A DNA stretch of 64,000 nt from Rubrivivax sp. SCN 71-131 (GCA_001724995.1 MEFD01000015.1:1-64000); one strand, 5' to 3'. Positions 29,816-38,914 are shown, counted from the first letter of the stretch. Made by a program: numbers and translations. The notes: generated by a model from the sequence alone, not told the origin.

Positions 29816-30730
29816 TCAACGCGTCAGCATGGCGATGCGCTCGCGCAGCGCCGGCAGTTGCTGCAGCGCCGCGCTGCGGCCGGCGGCGATCGCGCGCTCG
29901 CGCGACGCGAAGTCCGAGCCGCCCATCCCCGCCAGCGCAGGGGTGACGACGACGTCGGCATCGCGCAGCTCCAGGCGGTTGATGCTGCGGCCCATGATGG
30001 TGAAGGTCTGCAGCAGCATGCGCAGCGGGTCGCTGCCCGCGGCGCGGTCGGGCGTCTGCGAGATGTCGACTGCGAGCACGAGCGTGGCGCCCATGCGGCG
30101 CGCGAAGTGCACCGGCACCGGGGCCACGAGCCCGCCATCGACGTACTCGTGGCCGGCGATCGCCACCGGCTGGAACACCGCCGGCACCGCGCTCGAGGCG
30201 CGCACGGCAAGTCCGGGATCGCCGATGCGAAAGAGGATCGGCTCGCCGCTGTCCAGCCGCGTGGCGACGATGCCCAGCGGCAGTTCCATCTGCTCGATGC
30301 GCCGTCCACCGGTGTGCTCGCGCACGAAGCGGGCCAGCGCCTCGCCGCGCAGCAGGCCGCGCGTCGGAAAGGCCCAGTCTGCCAGCGCGCCCTCGTCCAT
30401 CTGCCGCGCCAGCCGCGCCAGCGCCTTGCCGTCCCGGCCCGCGGCGTAGAGCGCCGCGACCAGGCTCCCCGCCGAGGTGCCGACGACGAGCGCGGGGCGG
30501 ATCCCCGCCTCCTCCAGCACCTGGATGACGCCGATGTGCGCAAAGCCCCGCGCCGCCCCGCCGCCAAGCGCCAGGCCGATGCGCGGCGGCAGCGGGGGCG
30601 GCGGCGCGGGCAAGGAGGTGGACGGCGGCGGCGGCTCGGGCAAGGCGGGCGGCCTGGGCGTCGAACACGCCGCGAGCATCGCCGCAGCGCCCGCAAGCAA
30701 AAGTGTTCGACGCCGAGCGGGTTCTCTCAT
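29816..30730 (-). CDS. Patatin-like phospholipase lipoprotein
   Basis: 304 residues from the ATG at 30730. Lipoprotein signal with lipobox LAAC (C22) and a Pro-rich spacer, then a patatin domain: oxyanion loop GGGAARGFAHIG, nucleophile S86 in GTSAG, and D198 in EYVDGGL forming the Ser-Asp dyad. Likely an acyl hydrolase anchored to the periplasmic face of a membrane (RssA/NTE family). Divergent from the sulfite reductase gene. Confidence 0.9.
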   Translation of the reverse strand: MREPARRRTLLLAGAAAMLAACSTPRPPALPEPPPPSTSLPAPPPPLPPRIGLALGGGAARGFAHIGVIQVLEEAGIRPALVVGTSAGSLVAALYAAGRDGKALARLARQMDEGALADWAFPTRGLLRGEALARFVREHTGGRRIEQMELPLGIVATRLDSGEPILFRIGDPGLAVRASSAVPAVFQPVAIAGHEYVDGGLVAPVPVHFARRMGATLVLAVDISQTPDRAAGSDPLRMLLQTFTIMGRSINRLELRDADVVVTPALAGMGGSDFASRERAIAAGRSAALQQLPALRERIAMLTR

Positions 30731-30745
30731 ATTCGATTCCGAAAT

Positions 30746-30760
30746 ATTCAACTCACGAAT
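30746..30760. promoter_or_regulatory. Candidate LysR-type (CysB-like) site
   Basis: ATTC-N7-GAAT, a T-N11-A inverted repeat of the LysR class, sits in the AT-rich 92-base gap between the patatin and sulfite reductase genes. Sulfur genes of proteobacteria are often controlled by the LysR regulators CysB or Cbl. The match is short and the call is tentative. Confidence 0.35.
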
Positions 30761-30822
30761 CAATCGTTCACACGGATAAGCCGTTTCCCTAGAGTCGCGT
30801 CGACCTCGACCCAAGGCCCGCG

Positions 30823-32556
30823 ATGTACCGCTACACCGACTTCGACCGCGCGTTCGTGCGCGCCCGCGCCGCACAGTTCCGCGACCAGCTGCGCCGGCAT
30901 CGCGACGGCGAGCTGAGCGACGACGAACTGCGCCCGCTGCGCGTGCAGAACGGCTGGTACATCCAGCGCCACGCGCCGATGCTGCGCATCGCCGTGCCCT
31001 ACGGCGAGATCGCCTCGCGGCAACTGCGCGCCCTGGCGCGCATCGCCCGCGAGCACGACCTGCGCGACGCCGGCACGCCAAGGCAGCGCGGCGGCTACGG
31101 GCATTTCACCACGCGCCACAACCTGCAGTTCAACTGGATCCCGCTGTCGGAGGCGGCGGACGTCATGGACAAGCTGGCCGAGGTCGACATGCACGGCATC
31201 CAGACCAGCGGCAACTGCATCCGCAACATCACCACCGACGCCCTGGCCGGCTTCGCGCCCGACGAGGAGGTCGATCCGCGCCCCTATGCCGAACTGCTGC
31301 GCCAGTGGAGCACGCTGCACCCCGAGTTCGCCTTCCTGCCGCGCAAGTTCAAGATCGCCCTCCACGGCGCCGCCGAGGACCGCGCCGCCAGCGGCTGGCA
31401 CGACATCGGGCTGCAGCTGCACCGCAACGCGGCGGGCGAGGTGGGCTTTCGCGTCTGGGCCGGCGGCGGCATGGGCCGCACGCCCATCATCGCCAGGCTG
31501 ATGGCCGACTTCGTGCCCTGGGCGCAGATCCTCGTCTATATCGAGGCCATCGTGCGTGTCTACAACCTGCACGGCCGGCGCGACAACGCCTTCAAGGCGC
31601 GCATCAAGATCCTCGTCAAGGCCGAGGGACGGCGCTTCGTCGACCAGGTCAATGCCGAGTTCGCGGCGCTCGGCGCAGGCGACGGGCTGGCCGGCGCGCA
31701 CGTCATCCCGCAGGCCGAGTTCGACCGCGTCGCCGCCTGCTTCCCGAGCCCGCCGCCGTTGCCGGTTGCGCCGCCCGAGCCGCTGCCGGCCGACACGCCG
31801 TTGGCCTACCGCCGCTGGCTCGAGCGCAACGTGCACGCGCACCGGCTGCCGGGCTACCGCGCGGTGACGCTCTCGCTCAAGCGCGTCGGCCAGTCCCCGG
31901 GCGACGTGACGGCAGCCCAGATGGAGGCCGCCGCCGACCTCGCCGACACCTTCAGCCTGGGCGAGCTGCGCGTGTCGCACGACCAGAACCTGCTGCTGCC
32001 GTGGGTGCCGCAGACGGCGCTGCGCGTGCTCTGGGAACAGGCGCGCGCGCACGGCTTCGCCACACCCAACATCGGCCTGCTCACCGACATGATCACCTGC
32101 CCCGGCGGCGACGTCTGCGCGCTGGCGAATGCGCGCTCGCTGCCGGTGGCCGCGGCGATCACCGAGCGCTTCGACGATCTCGACCGCCTCTACGACATCG
32201 GCGACATCGACCTGCACATCAGCGGCTGCATCAACAGCTGCGGCCACCACCACAGCGGTCACATCGGCGTGCTCGGCGTCGACAAGGACGGCAGCGAGTG
32301 GTACCAGGTCACCGTCGGCGGCGCCGACGGCTCGGCACTCAGCGGACCGGCCACCACCGGCCGCATCGTCGGCCCGGCCTTCGCCGCCGACGAGGTGCCC
32401 GATGTCGTCGAGGCGCTGATCGAGCTCTACCGGCGCGAGCGCGCCCCCGGGGAGCGCTTCGTCGACCTCATCCGTCGCCTCGACGTCCGCGTGCTGCGCC
32501 TGGCCACCGACGCCGCCCGCCAGCCTGCCGCGCATCCACGACCGCAGGCCGCCTGA
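30823..32556 (+). CDS. cysI: Assimilatory sulfite reductase, siroheme [4Fe-4S] hemoprotein
   Basis: 577 residues. Two ferredoxin-like and two siroheme-binding halves. The cluster/siroheme cysteines are C426 and C432 (TCPGGDVC) and C469 and C473 (GCINSC), the C-X5-C and C-X3-C pattern of the family; RQRGGYGHFTTRHNLQFNW is the first siroheme motif. Reduces sulfite to sulfide. No flavoprotein CysJ is nearby; a ferredoxin and a ferredoxin-NADP reductase lie downstream. First gene of the sulfur operon. Confidence 0.93.
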   Translation: MYRYTDFDRAFVRARAAQFRDQLRRHRDGELSDDELRPLRVQNGWYIQRHAPMLRIAVPYGEIASRQLRALARIAREHDLRDAGTPRQRGGYGHFTTRHNLQFNWIPLSEAADVMDKLAEVDMHGIQTSGNCIRNITTDALAGFAPDEEVDPRPYAELLRQWSTLHPEFAFLPRKFKIALHGAAEDRAASGWHDIGLQLHRNAAGEVGFRVWAGGGMGRTPIIARLMADFVPWAQILVYIEAIVRVYNLHGRRDNAFKARIKILVKAEGRRFVDQVNAEFAALGAGDGLAGAHVIPQAEFDRVAACFPSPPPLPVAPPEPLPADTPLAYRRWLERNVHAHRLPGYRAVTLSLKRVGQSPGDVTAAQMEAAADLADTFSLGELRVSHDQNLLLPWVPQTALRVLWEQARAHGFATPNIGLLTDMITCPGGDVCALANARSLPVAAAITERFDDLDRLYDIGDIDLHISGCINSCGHHHSGHIGVLGVDKDGSEWYQVTVGGADGSALSGPATTGRIVGPAFAADEVPDVVEALIELYRRERAPGERFVDLIRRLDVRVLRLATDAARQPAAHPRPQAA

Positions 32557-32595
32557 AGCGGTCCTGCCCCGCCCGGAACTTCCAGAAAGCCGACC

Positions 32596-33846
32596 ATGCA
32601 ATTCGTACCCACCGAGGATCCCCTGTGGAGCCCGCTGCCGCAGGGCACGGACGACGCCGTGTCGTCGCCGCGCGCGCACGCCGTGCTCGACCTTGCGCAA
32701 TGGCGGGCGGCGTGCGCCAATTGGCCGCCGGGCCTGCCGGTTGCCCTCGCGCTCGAGAACACGGTCGACGTGAGCGGGCTGGGCGCGCTGCTGGAGCGCG
32801 TCGGCCTCGTCGTGCTGCAGTTCCCGAAGTGGACCGACGGCCGTGCCTATTCGCAGGCGCGCCTGCTGCACAGCCGCGTTGGCTACCGCGGCCTGCTGCG
32901 CGCGGCCGGCGACGTGATCGTCGACATGCTGCCGCTGCTGCAGCGCAACGGCTTCGACGAGGTGCAGCTGCGCGCGGGCCAGTCCGAGACCGAGGCGCGC
33001 AAGGCGCTGCACTACTTCGCCGGCCACTACCAGGACGACGTCGCGCGCGCGCCGGTCAGCGCCGACCCGGAGCGCGCGGCGAGGCCGCGCCCGGCGCTGG
33101 CGCTGGCGCAGCGCGGTCGCGCCAGCCTTGCCACGCGCGCGCACAAGACGCCGGGCTTCGAGCAGCGCGTGGCGCAGGCGCTGCTGCTGTTGCGGCAGGC
33201 GGCGCAGGCGCACCCGGGGCGCATCGTGCAGGCCACGAGTCTGGGCGTCGAGGGCATGGTCATCACCGACCTGATCGCGCGCCACGGCCTGCCGATCGAC
33301 GTCGCCACGCTCGACACCGGCGCCTTGCACGAGAAGACCCTGGCCCTGATCCCGGCCCTCGAGCAACGCTACGGCATCCGCGTCGAGCGTTTCGCGCCGC
33401 GGGCGCAGGACGTGCAGCGCTTCGTGCAGCAGCACGGACCGCTGGCGATGCGCCGCAGTGTCGAGCTGCGCCACGCCTGCTGCGCGCTGCGCAAGCTCGA
33501 GCCGATGCAGCGCCTGCTGCAGGGCCGCGACGCCTGGATCACCGGGCTGCGGCGCGAACAGTCCGAGCACCGCGCGCAGGTGCCGCTGCACGAGACCGAC
33601 CGCGACGGTCGCAGCAAGTACTACCCGCTGGCCCCTTGGAGCGAGGACGACGTCTGGCACTACGTGCAGCTGCACGACGTGCCCTACAACCTGTTGCACG
33701 ACCAGGGATTCCCGAGCATCGGCTGCCAGCCCTGCACGCGCGCCGTCGCGCCGGGCGAGGACTTCCGCGCCGGCCGCTGGTGGTGGGAGCAGGACGGCCA
33801 GCGCGAGTGCGGCCTGCACGGCCGCCCGCAACCCCTGGCCGCCTGA
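32596..33846 (+). CDS. cysH: DUF934-CysH fusion: (phospho)adenylylsulfate reductase
   Basis: 416 residues in one uninterrupted frame. Residues 1-150 are DUF934 (LQFPKWTDGRAYSQARLLHSR, GFDEVQLRAGQ). Residues about 178-416 are a CysH reductase of the bacterial APS type, with the [4Fe-4S] cysteines C295/C296 (RHACCALRK) and C377/C380 (GCQPC), WITGLRREQS and the catalytic C-terminal ECGLH. DUF934 and CysH are usually separate adjacent genes in Burkholderiales; here a ~25-residue linker joins them. Makes sulfite for CysI. Confidence 0.93.
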   Translation: MQFVPTEDPLWSPLPQGTDDAVSSPRAHAVLDLAQWRAACANWPPGLPVALALENTVDVSGLGALLERVGLVVLQFPKWTDGRAYSQARLLHSRVGYRGLLRAAGDVIVDMLPLLQRNGFDEVQLRAGQSETEARKALHYFAGHYQDDVARAPVSADPERAARPRPALALAQRGRASLATRAHKTPGFEQRVAQALLLLRQAAQAHPGRIVQATSLGVEGMVITDLIARHGLPIDVATLDTGALHEKTLALIPALEQRYGIRVERFAPRAQDVQRFVQQHGPLAMRRSVELRHACCALRKLEPMQRLLQGRDAWITGLRREQSEHRAQVPLHETDRDGRSKYYPLAPWSEDDVWHYVQLHDVPYNLLHDQGFPSIGCQPCTRAVAPGEDFRAGRWWWEQDGQRECGLHGRPQPLAA

Positions 33847-33858
33847 GGCAGGGGCGGC

Positions 33859-34662
33859 ATGGGACGCGTGGTCTTCATCGGCGCCGGGCCGGGCGCGGCC
33901 GACCTCATCACGCTGCGCGGCGCGCAGCGCCTGGCCAGCGCCCAGGTGGTGCTGTTCGACGCCCTCACCGATCCCGCGCTGCGCGAATGGGCGCCAACGG
34001 CGCGCTGGATCGACGTCGGCAAGCGCGGCTACGCGCACGCCACGGCGCAGCCGGCGATCGACGCCCTGCTCGTGGCCATGGCGCGAAGGCACGACACCGT
34101 CGTGCGCCTGAAGGGCGGCGACCCGGGCATCTTCGGGCGGCTGGAAGAGGAGCTGATGGCCCTGCGCGCCGCGCGCATCGCCTGCGAGATCGTCCCGGGC
34201 ATCACCGCCGCACTGGCGGCGGCAGCCGGCACGCAGCGCCCGCTCACGCGACGCGGCCAGGGCCGCAGCGTCAGCCTGACCACGGCCGTGACGCGCGATG
34301 GCGCGCACGGCCTCGCGGACCCCGGGCGCCGTCGCGGCGCGGCGGCCAAGCGCGCGGACACCGAGGTGTACTACATGGCCGGACGCCAGCTCGCGACGCT
34401 CGGCCGCCGGCTGCGCGCCCGAGGCTGGCCGGCCGACACCCCGGTAAGCGTCGTTTCGCGCGCGGGCTGGCCCGACCCGCTGCACAGCGACCATCGCCTC
34501 GACGCGCTCGGCAGTGCGGCGCTGCTGCATGCCGGCCGCCCGACGGTGGTGACGATCGGTGTCGGTGCCGCGCCGCTGGCCTTGACGCCCGCCATGCGCC
34601 GCGTCGGCAAGACCCTGACGCCCGCGCCCGCACCGGCCTTGGTGGAAACCCTCTCACCCTAG
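33859..34662 (+). CDS. cobA: Uroporphyrinogen-III C-methyltransferase
   Basis: 267 residues; SAM-dependent methylation of uroporphyrinogen III to precorrin-2, the first step toward siroheme. Diagnostic motifs: [34 protein letters not shown] and the [11 protein letters not shown] loop. A 12-base gap behind cysH and shared orientation with cysI indicate that it supplies the siroheme of sulfite reductase. The dehydrogenase/ferrochelatase half found in CysG is absent. Confidence 0.93.
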   Translation: MGRVVFIGAGPGAADLITLRGAQRLASAQVVLFDALTDPALREWAPTARWIDVGKRGYAHATAQPAIDALLVAMARRHDTVVRLKGGDPGIFGRLEEELMALRAARIACEIVPGITAALAAAAGTQRPLTRRGQGRSVSLTTAVTRDGAHGLADPGRRRGAAAKRADTEVYYMAGRQLATLGRRLRARGWPADTPVSVVSRAGWPDPLHSDHRLDALGSAALLHAGRPTVVTIGVGAAPLALTPAMRRVGKTLTPAPAPALVETLSP

Positions 34663-34672
34663 AATTCGGCAA

Positions 34673-34703
34673 GCATGTCGTGCCCATGGCCGGCACGTCA
34701 TGC
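34673..34703 (+). promoter_or_regulatory. Strong hairpin between cobA and ferredoxin gene
   Basis: GCATG-T-CGTGCC pairs with GGCACG-T-CATGC around a 7-base loop: 11 pairs with one T.T mismatch. No T-run follows, so it is not a standard terminator. It begins 10 bases after the cobA stop and ends 62 bases before the ferredoxin start, and could act as an mRNA processing or stability element or attenuator. Confidence 0.4.
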
Positions 34704-34765
34704 CGGCGCCGCGATTTCGCAGGTCGTGGCCGGTTCATCCCGTCCAAGCTTTCGAACCCAGCACC

Positions 34766-35089
34766 ATGACCCACGTCGTTCTCGATTCCTGCATCCGCTG
34801 CAAGTACACCGATTGCGTGGACGTCTGCCCCGTCGACGCCTTTCGCGAAGGTCCGAATTTCCTCGCCATCGACCCCGACGAATGCATCGACTGCGCCGTC
34901 TGCATCCCGGAATGCCCGGTCAACGCCATCGTCCCCGAGGAGGACGTGCCCGGCGACCAACTCGGCTACATCGAGCTGAACGCCGAACTTGCCAAGAAGT
35001 GGCCGACGATCACCAAGCGCAAGCCCGCACCGGCGGACGCCGATGACTGGAAGGACAAGAAGAACAAGCTCGCGCACCTGCTGCGCTGA
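34766..35089 (+). CDS. fdxA: Ferredoxin, 2x[4Fe-4S]/[3Fe-4S] type
   Basis: 107 residues. Two cluster motifs: [18 protein letters not shown] and [16 protein letters not shown]. The spacing in the first (C-X7-C variant) is that of Azotobacter-type seven-iron ferredoxins, with the usual C-terminal extension. Soluble electron carrier. Next to the ferredoxin-NADP reductase and downstream of cysI, so it is a plausible donor for sulfite reductase. Confidence 0.92.
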   Translation: MTHVVLDSCIRCKYTDCVDVCPVDAFREGPNFLAIDPDECIDCAVCIPECPVNAIVPEEDVPGDQLGYIELNAELAKKWPTITKRKPAPADADDWKDKKNKLAHLLR

Positions 35090-35116
35090 ACCGACGAACG
35101 CCGATCGACGAGGACC

Positions 35117-36217
35117 ATGAAGCCCACCCCGAACCCTGCCGTGACCGACACCGCCCGCAGCCACGACGGTCCCATCGAGACCGACGCCGTCATCATCGGC
35201 GCCGGCCCGGTCGGGCTGTTCCAGGTGTTCGAACTGGGCCTCCTCGAAATCAAGGTGCACGTCGTCGATTCGCTGGCCTACCCCGGCGGCCAGTGCATCG
35301 AGCTCTACCCCGACAAGCCGATCTACGACATCCCGGCCGTGCCGGTGTGTACCGGCAGGGAGCTGACCGACAACCTGCTCAGGCAGATCGAGCCCTTCGG
35401 CGCGAGCTTTCACTTCGGACAGGAGGTGAGCGTGCTGCGCGGGGAGGCCGATGGCCGCTTTTACCTCGAGACGAGCAAGGGCACGCGCTTCCTGACGAAG
35501 ACGGTCTTCATCGCCGGTGGCGTCGGCTCGTTCCAGCCGCGCACGCTCAAGGTCGACGGCATCGAGAAGTTCGACGGCACGCAGCTCTTCTACCGCGTGC
35601 GCAACCCGGCGCAGTTCGCGGGCAAGAACCTCGTCATCGTCGGCGGCGGCGACTCGGCGCTGGACTGGACGCTGAACTTCGTGCAGGAGGGCCCGAACAA
35701 GGCCGAGAGCGTGATCCTGCTGCACCGGCGCGACGGCTTTCGCGCCGCACCCGCCAGCGTGGCGCGCATGCGCGAGCTCTGCGACGCGCTCGAGATGCAG
35801 TTCATGGTCGGCCAGGTGAGCGACTTCGAGGAGCGCGACGGGCGCCTGGTCGCCATCAAGGTCACAGGCGGCGACGGCGTCACGCGCGTCGTGCCGCTGG
35901 ACATGCTGCTCGTCTTCTTCGGCCTCAGCCCCAAGCTCGGCCCGATCGCCCAATGGGGGCTGGCCATCGAGCGCAAGCAGCTCGTCGTCGACACCGAGAA
36001 GTTCGAGACCAGCATCCCCGGCATCTTCGCCGTCGGCGACATCAACACCTACCCGGGCAAGAAGAAGCTCATCCTCTCGGGCTTTCATGAGGCCGCCCTC
36101 GCGGCCTTCGCCGCCTCGCCCTACGTCTTCCCGGAAAAGCGCGTGATGCTGCAGTACACGACGACCAGCCCCAAGCTGCACAAGGTGCTCGGCGTCGAGT
36201 CGCCGGTGTTCGACTGA
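35117..36217 (+). CDS. Ferredoxin-NADP+ reductase, thioredoxin-reductase-like
   Basis: 366 residues. FAD motif [17 protein letters not shown] near residue 28, second dinucleotide motif [15 protein letters not shown] near 175, and [15 protein letters not shown] at the C-terminal FAD site. No CxxC redox pair is present, which separates it from thioredoxin reductase and fits the YumC/FNR2 class. It would pass NADPH electrons to the ferredoxin encoded 27 bases upstream. A hairpin terminator follows. Confidence 0.9.
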   Translation: MKPTPNPAVTDTARSHDGPIETDAVIIGAGPVGLFQVFELGLLEIKVHVVDSLAYPGGQCIELYPDKPIYDIPAVPVCTGRELTDNLLRQIEPFGASFHFGQEVSVLRGEADGRFYLETSKGTRFLTKTVFIAGGVGSFQPRTLKVDGIEKFDGTQLFYRVRNPAQFAGKNLVIVGGGDSALDWTLNFVQEGPNKAESVILLHRRDGFRAAPASVARMRELCDALEMQFMVGQVSDFEERDGRLVAIKVTGGDGVTRVVPLDMLLVFFGLSPKLGPIAQWGLAIERKQLVVDTEKFETSIPGIFAVGDINTYPGKKKLILSGFHEAALAAFAASPYVFPEKRVMLQYTTTSPKLHKVLGVESPVFD

Positions 36218-36238
36218 CGCGCGTCAAACAGCTTCGCG

Positions 36239-36265
36239 GAAGGCCCGCCGCGTGCGGGCCTTCTT
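36239..36265 (+). terminator. Rho-independent-like terminator after FNR gene
   Basis: GAAGGCCCGC (36239-36248), five-base loop, GCGGGCCTTC (36254-36263), then TT: a perfect 10-bp stem with a weak T-tail. It closes the sulfur/ferredoxin unit ahead of the riboswitch-controlled gene. Confidence 0.75.
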
Positions 36266-36327
36266 GCGTGGGCGCCCATGGGCGCACGGCTATCATTGCC
36301 GCCGGCCGTGCCAAGGGCGCGGCCATC

Positions 36328-36423
36328 TTCGCTGGGGGTGTTGCCCCGACCCTTGTGGCCGGTGCGACTGAGAAAGTCCCTTTGAACCTGATTGAGGTAA
36401 TCCTCGCGCAGGGAAGCAGCCGG
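36328..36423 (+). ncRNA. TPP riboswitch (THI element)
   Basis: The conserved core is visible in order: GGGGGTG, GACTGAGAAAGTC (the CUGAGA loop of the pyrimidine-sensing arm), GAACCTGATTGAGGTAAT and GCAGGGAAGC, with GCTG at 36331 and CAGC at 36417 closing P1. It lies 77 bases before the TonB-dependent receptor start, so thiamine diphosphate should repress that gene, in proteobacteria usually by hiding the ribosome site. Confidence 0.92.
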
Positions 36424-36499
36424 ATCCGGGCGTCGCGTCTTCTCGTTCATCGCCCACCCGTTCGCGTTGCCCACCTGCCATCGATCGAGAAAGCTTGCG

Positions 36500-38656
36500 A
36501 TGGCACCGTCCACACGTTCGTTCGTCCCCATCGCGCCGCGCTTGCGGCGCACTCCGCCGGCCCTTGCGGCCCTGCTCCTCGTCTGGGCCGCGCTGTCGCC
36601 CGCGGCCGCCGCCGATACGGCGCCGCAGACCGTCACCATCACCGGGCGCAGCAGCAGCAACAGCGCCTCGATCTCGGGCTTCGGCGACGTGCCGCTGGCA
36701 CGCGCCCCGTTCGCGGCCACCGTCATCAGCACGAACCAGCTCGAAGACGCCGGCATCACCGGCCTTGCCGACCTCACGCGGCTGGACGCCGGCACCACCG
36801 ACGCCTACAACGCCCCGGGCTACTGGAGCCTGATGGCGGTGCGCGGCTTCACGCTCGACCCGCGCGCCAACATGCGTCGCGACGGCCTGCCGATCAACGC
36901 CGAGACGGTCATCCCGCTGGCCAACAAGCGCGCGCTCGAGCTCCTCAAGGGCACGAGCGGGCTGCAGGCCGGCACCAGCGCCCCCGGCGGCCTGGTGAAC
37001 CTGAGCGTCAAGCGCCCGGCCGGCCATCTGCGCCAGGCGAGCCTGTCCTGGCAGCAGGACGAGAGCGTGATCGCCGCCGTCGATCTCGGTGACGGCGACA
37101 CCGCGTTCGGCTGGCGCGTCAACGCCGAGCTCGGCCACCTGCGGCCGCGCCTGCGCGACAGCCGCGGCAATCGCCGCCTGCTGGCCCTCGCCGTCGACGC
37201 CGAACCCGTGGCCGGCACGCTGCTGGAGGCCGAGATCGAATACAGCCGCCAGAGTCAGCCGAGCACGCCCGGCCTCAGCCTGCTGGGCAACCACCTGCCG
37301 AGCGCGCGCGACATCGACCCGCGCATCAACCTCAACAACCAGGCCTGGTCGCTGCCGATGGTGATGGGCGGCCGCACCGGCTCGGTGCGGCTGACGCAGG
37401 CGCTTGCCGGCGAATGGCGCCTCGTCGCGCACGCGATGCGCCAGCGCCTGGACAGCGACGACCGCATCGCCTTCCCCTTCGGCTGCAGCAGCGAGGACGA
37501 CTACACGCGCTACTGCAGCGACGGCAGCTTCGACCTCTACGACTTCCGCAGCGAAGGCGAGCGCCGCACCAGCGACGCCCTCGAGCTCTCGCTGCAGGGC
37601 CGCGCGCGCCTCGCGGGCATCGAGCACGCGCTGCGCCTGGGCGTGCTGCAATCGCGCCAGCGCGCCAGCTTCGGCCGCCAGGCCTACAACTGGGTCGGCA
37701 TCGGCCACATCGATGGCAGCGCGTTGGTGCCGGCCGATCCGGCCCTCACCGACGAGAACACCGACCGCGACGAGCGCAGCACCGAACTGCAACTGCAGGA
37801 CCACGCCGCGCTGACCCCCGACCTCGGCCTGTGGCTGGGCCTGCGCCACACGCGCCTGGACCGGCGCAGCGTGCGCACCGACGGCTCCCGCGCCACCTCC
37901 TACGAGCAGTCCTTCACCACGCCGTGGCTGGCCGCCAGCTACGCCCTCGGCGCCGACACCCTCGCCTACGCCAGCTGGGGCCAGGGCATCGAGAGCACCG
38001 TCGCGCCCAACCGCAGCCGCTATACCAACGCCGGACAGGCGCTGGCCGCGCTGCGAAGCCGCGGCGTGGAGATCGGGCTCAAGCAACGCCGGGACGCACT
38101 CGACTGGAGCCTCGCCGCCTTCGACATCCGCCGCCCCGAGTGGGCCGACATCGGCAGCTGCAGCGCCGACGGCAGCTGCACGCGCCAGGCCGACGGCGAC
38201 TCGCGCCACCGCGGCATCGAGGCCGAGGCCGAGTGGCGCACCGGTGCCTGGAGCCTGCGCGGCAGCGCGCTGTGGCTGCACGCGCGCCGCGAAGGCTCGC
38301 TGCAGCCCGGGCTGAACGGCATGCAACCGACCAACGTGCCCGCGCGCAGCCTGAAGGCGCAGAGCGCCTACAACGTCGCCGGCGTGCCGGGCCTGGCGCT
38401 GCTGGCCTTCGTCACCCGCGAGGGCCGTCGCATGGTGCTGCCCGACAACAGCATCGCCACGCCGGGCTGGACCCGCGTCGACCTCGCGCTGCGCTACGCG
38501 CACGCGCTCGGCCAGCACAAGCTCGTCTGGCGCGCCGGCATCGACAACCTCGCCGACACCCGGGCGTGGAAGGAATCGCCCTACCAGTACGGCCACGCCT
38601 ACCTCTACCCGCTCGCCCCGCGCACCTGGTCGCTGAGCCTCCAAGCCTCGCTCTGA
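36500..38656 (+). CDS. TonB-dependent outer-membrane receptor, thiamine-regulated
   Basis: 718 residues from the ATG at 36500; an earlier in-frame ATG (36467) is less likely. A signal peptide ending in AAA-DTAP is followed by the plug domain (VTITGRS ... LEDAGITGLADLTRL ... RGFTLD ... LKGTSGLQAGTSAPGGLVNL) and a 22-strand barrel to the C-terminus. It resembles FhuE/FpvA-like siderophore receptors, but the TPP riboswitch in its leader argues that the cargo is thiamine or a precursor. The last residue is Leu, not the usual Phe. Confidence 0.9.
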   Translation: MAPSTRSFVPIAPRLRRTPPALAALLLVWAALSPAAAADTAPQTVTITGRSSSNSASISGFGDVPLARAPFAATVISTNQLEDAGITGLADLTRLDAGTTDAYNAPGYWSLMAVRGFTLDPRANMRRDGLPINAETVIPLANKRALELLKGTSGLQAGTSAPGGLVNLSVKRPAGHLRQASLSWQQDESVIAAVDLGDGDTAFGWRVNAELGHLRPRLRDSRGNRRLLALAVDAEPVAGTLLEAEIEYSRQSQPSTPGLSLLGNHLPSARDIDPRINLNNQAWSLPMVMGGRTGSVRLTQALAGEWRLVAHAMRQRLDSDDRIAFPFGCSSEDDYTRYCSDGSFDLYDFRSEGERRTSDALELSLQGRARLAGIEHALRLGVLQSRQRASFGRQAYNWVGIGHIDGSALVPADPALTDENTDRDERSTELQLQDHAALTPDLGLWLGLRHTRLDRRSVRTDGSRATSYEQSFTTPWLAASYALGADTLAYASWGQGIESTVAPNRSRYTNAGQALAALRSRGVEIGLKQRRDALDWSLAAFDIRRPEWADIGSCSADGSCTRQADGDSRHRGIEAEAEWRTGAWSLRGSALWLHARREGSLQPGLNGMQPTNVPARSLKAQSAYNVAGVPGLALLAFVTREGRRMVLPDNSIATPGWTRVDLALRYAHALGQHKLVWRAGIDNLADTRAWKESPYQYGHAYLYPLAPRTWSLSLQASL

Positions 38657-38681
38657 CCCCGGACCCTGGCCGAAAGCACGC

Positions 38682-38687
38682 TATACT
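38682..38687 (+). promoter_or_regulatory. -10 box of tRNA-Asn
   Basis: TATACT sits 10 bases upstream of the mature tRNA 5' end, followed by a GC-rich discriminator (GCGCGG) as expected for a stringently controlled tRNA promoter. No good -35 box is evident at 16-18 bases. Confidence 0.55.
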
Positions 38688-38697
38688 GCGCGGCTGT

Positions 38698-38773
38698 TCC
38701 CCGATAGCTCAGTCGGTAGAGCGCCGGACTGTTAATCCGTAGGTCCCTGGTTCGAGCCCAGGTCGGGGAGCCA
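38698..38773 (+). tRNA. tRNA-Asn (GTT)
   Basis: 76 bases including an encoded CCA. Acceptor TCCCCGA pairs with TCGGGGA, the D-arm is GCTC/GAGC, and the anticodon loop CTGTTAA gives GTT. The T-arm contains GGTTCGAGCC. The lowest pair of the anticodon stem (27-43) is C.T, a mismatch; other stems are intact. An intrinsic terminator follows. Confidence 0.96.
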
Positions 38774-38800
38774 CCGAAAACGCTTGCAAAACAAGCACTT

Positions 38801-38836
38801 AAGCCCCAGTCAGCAATGGCTGGGGCTTTTGCTTTT
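38801..38836 (+). terminator. Intrinsic terminator after tRNA-Asn
   Basis: AAGCCCCAG (38801-38809) and CTGGGGCTT (38820-38828) form a perfect 9-bp stem, followed by TTGCTTTT. Classic rho-independent terminator, 28 bases after the tRNA CCA. Confidence 0.88.
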
Positions 38837-38914
38837 GGGCGCGAGTACGTGACGTGTACGTGTGCAGCGCCGTAGCAACAAGCCGTGCCTGCGAAAATCC
38901 ATGCAGGAGGAGAC

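Noticed and set aside
30760-34530. A long minus-strand open frame opposite the cysI-cysH-cobA genes
   Set aside because: Same GC-skew effect; composition is repetitive Arg/Gly/Ala/Val and all protein-family motifs are on the plus strand.
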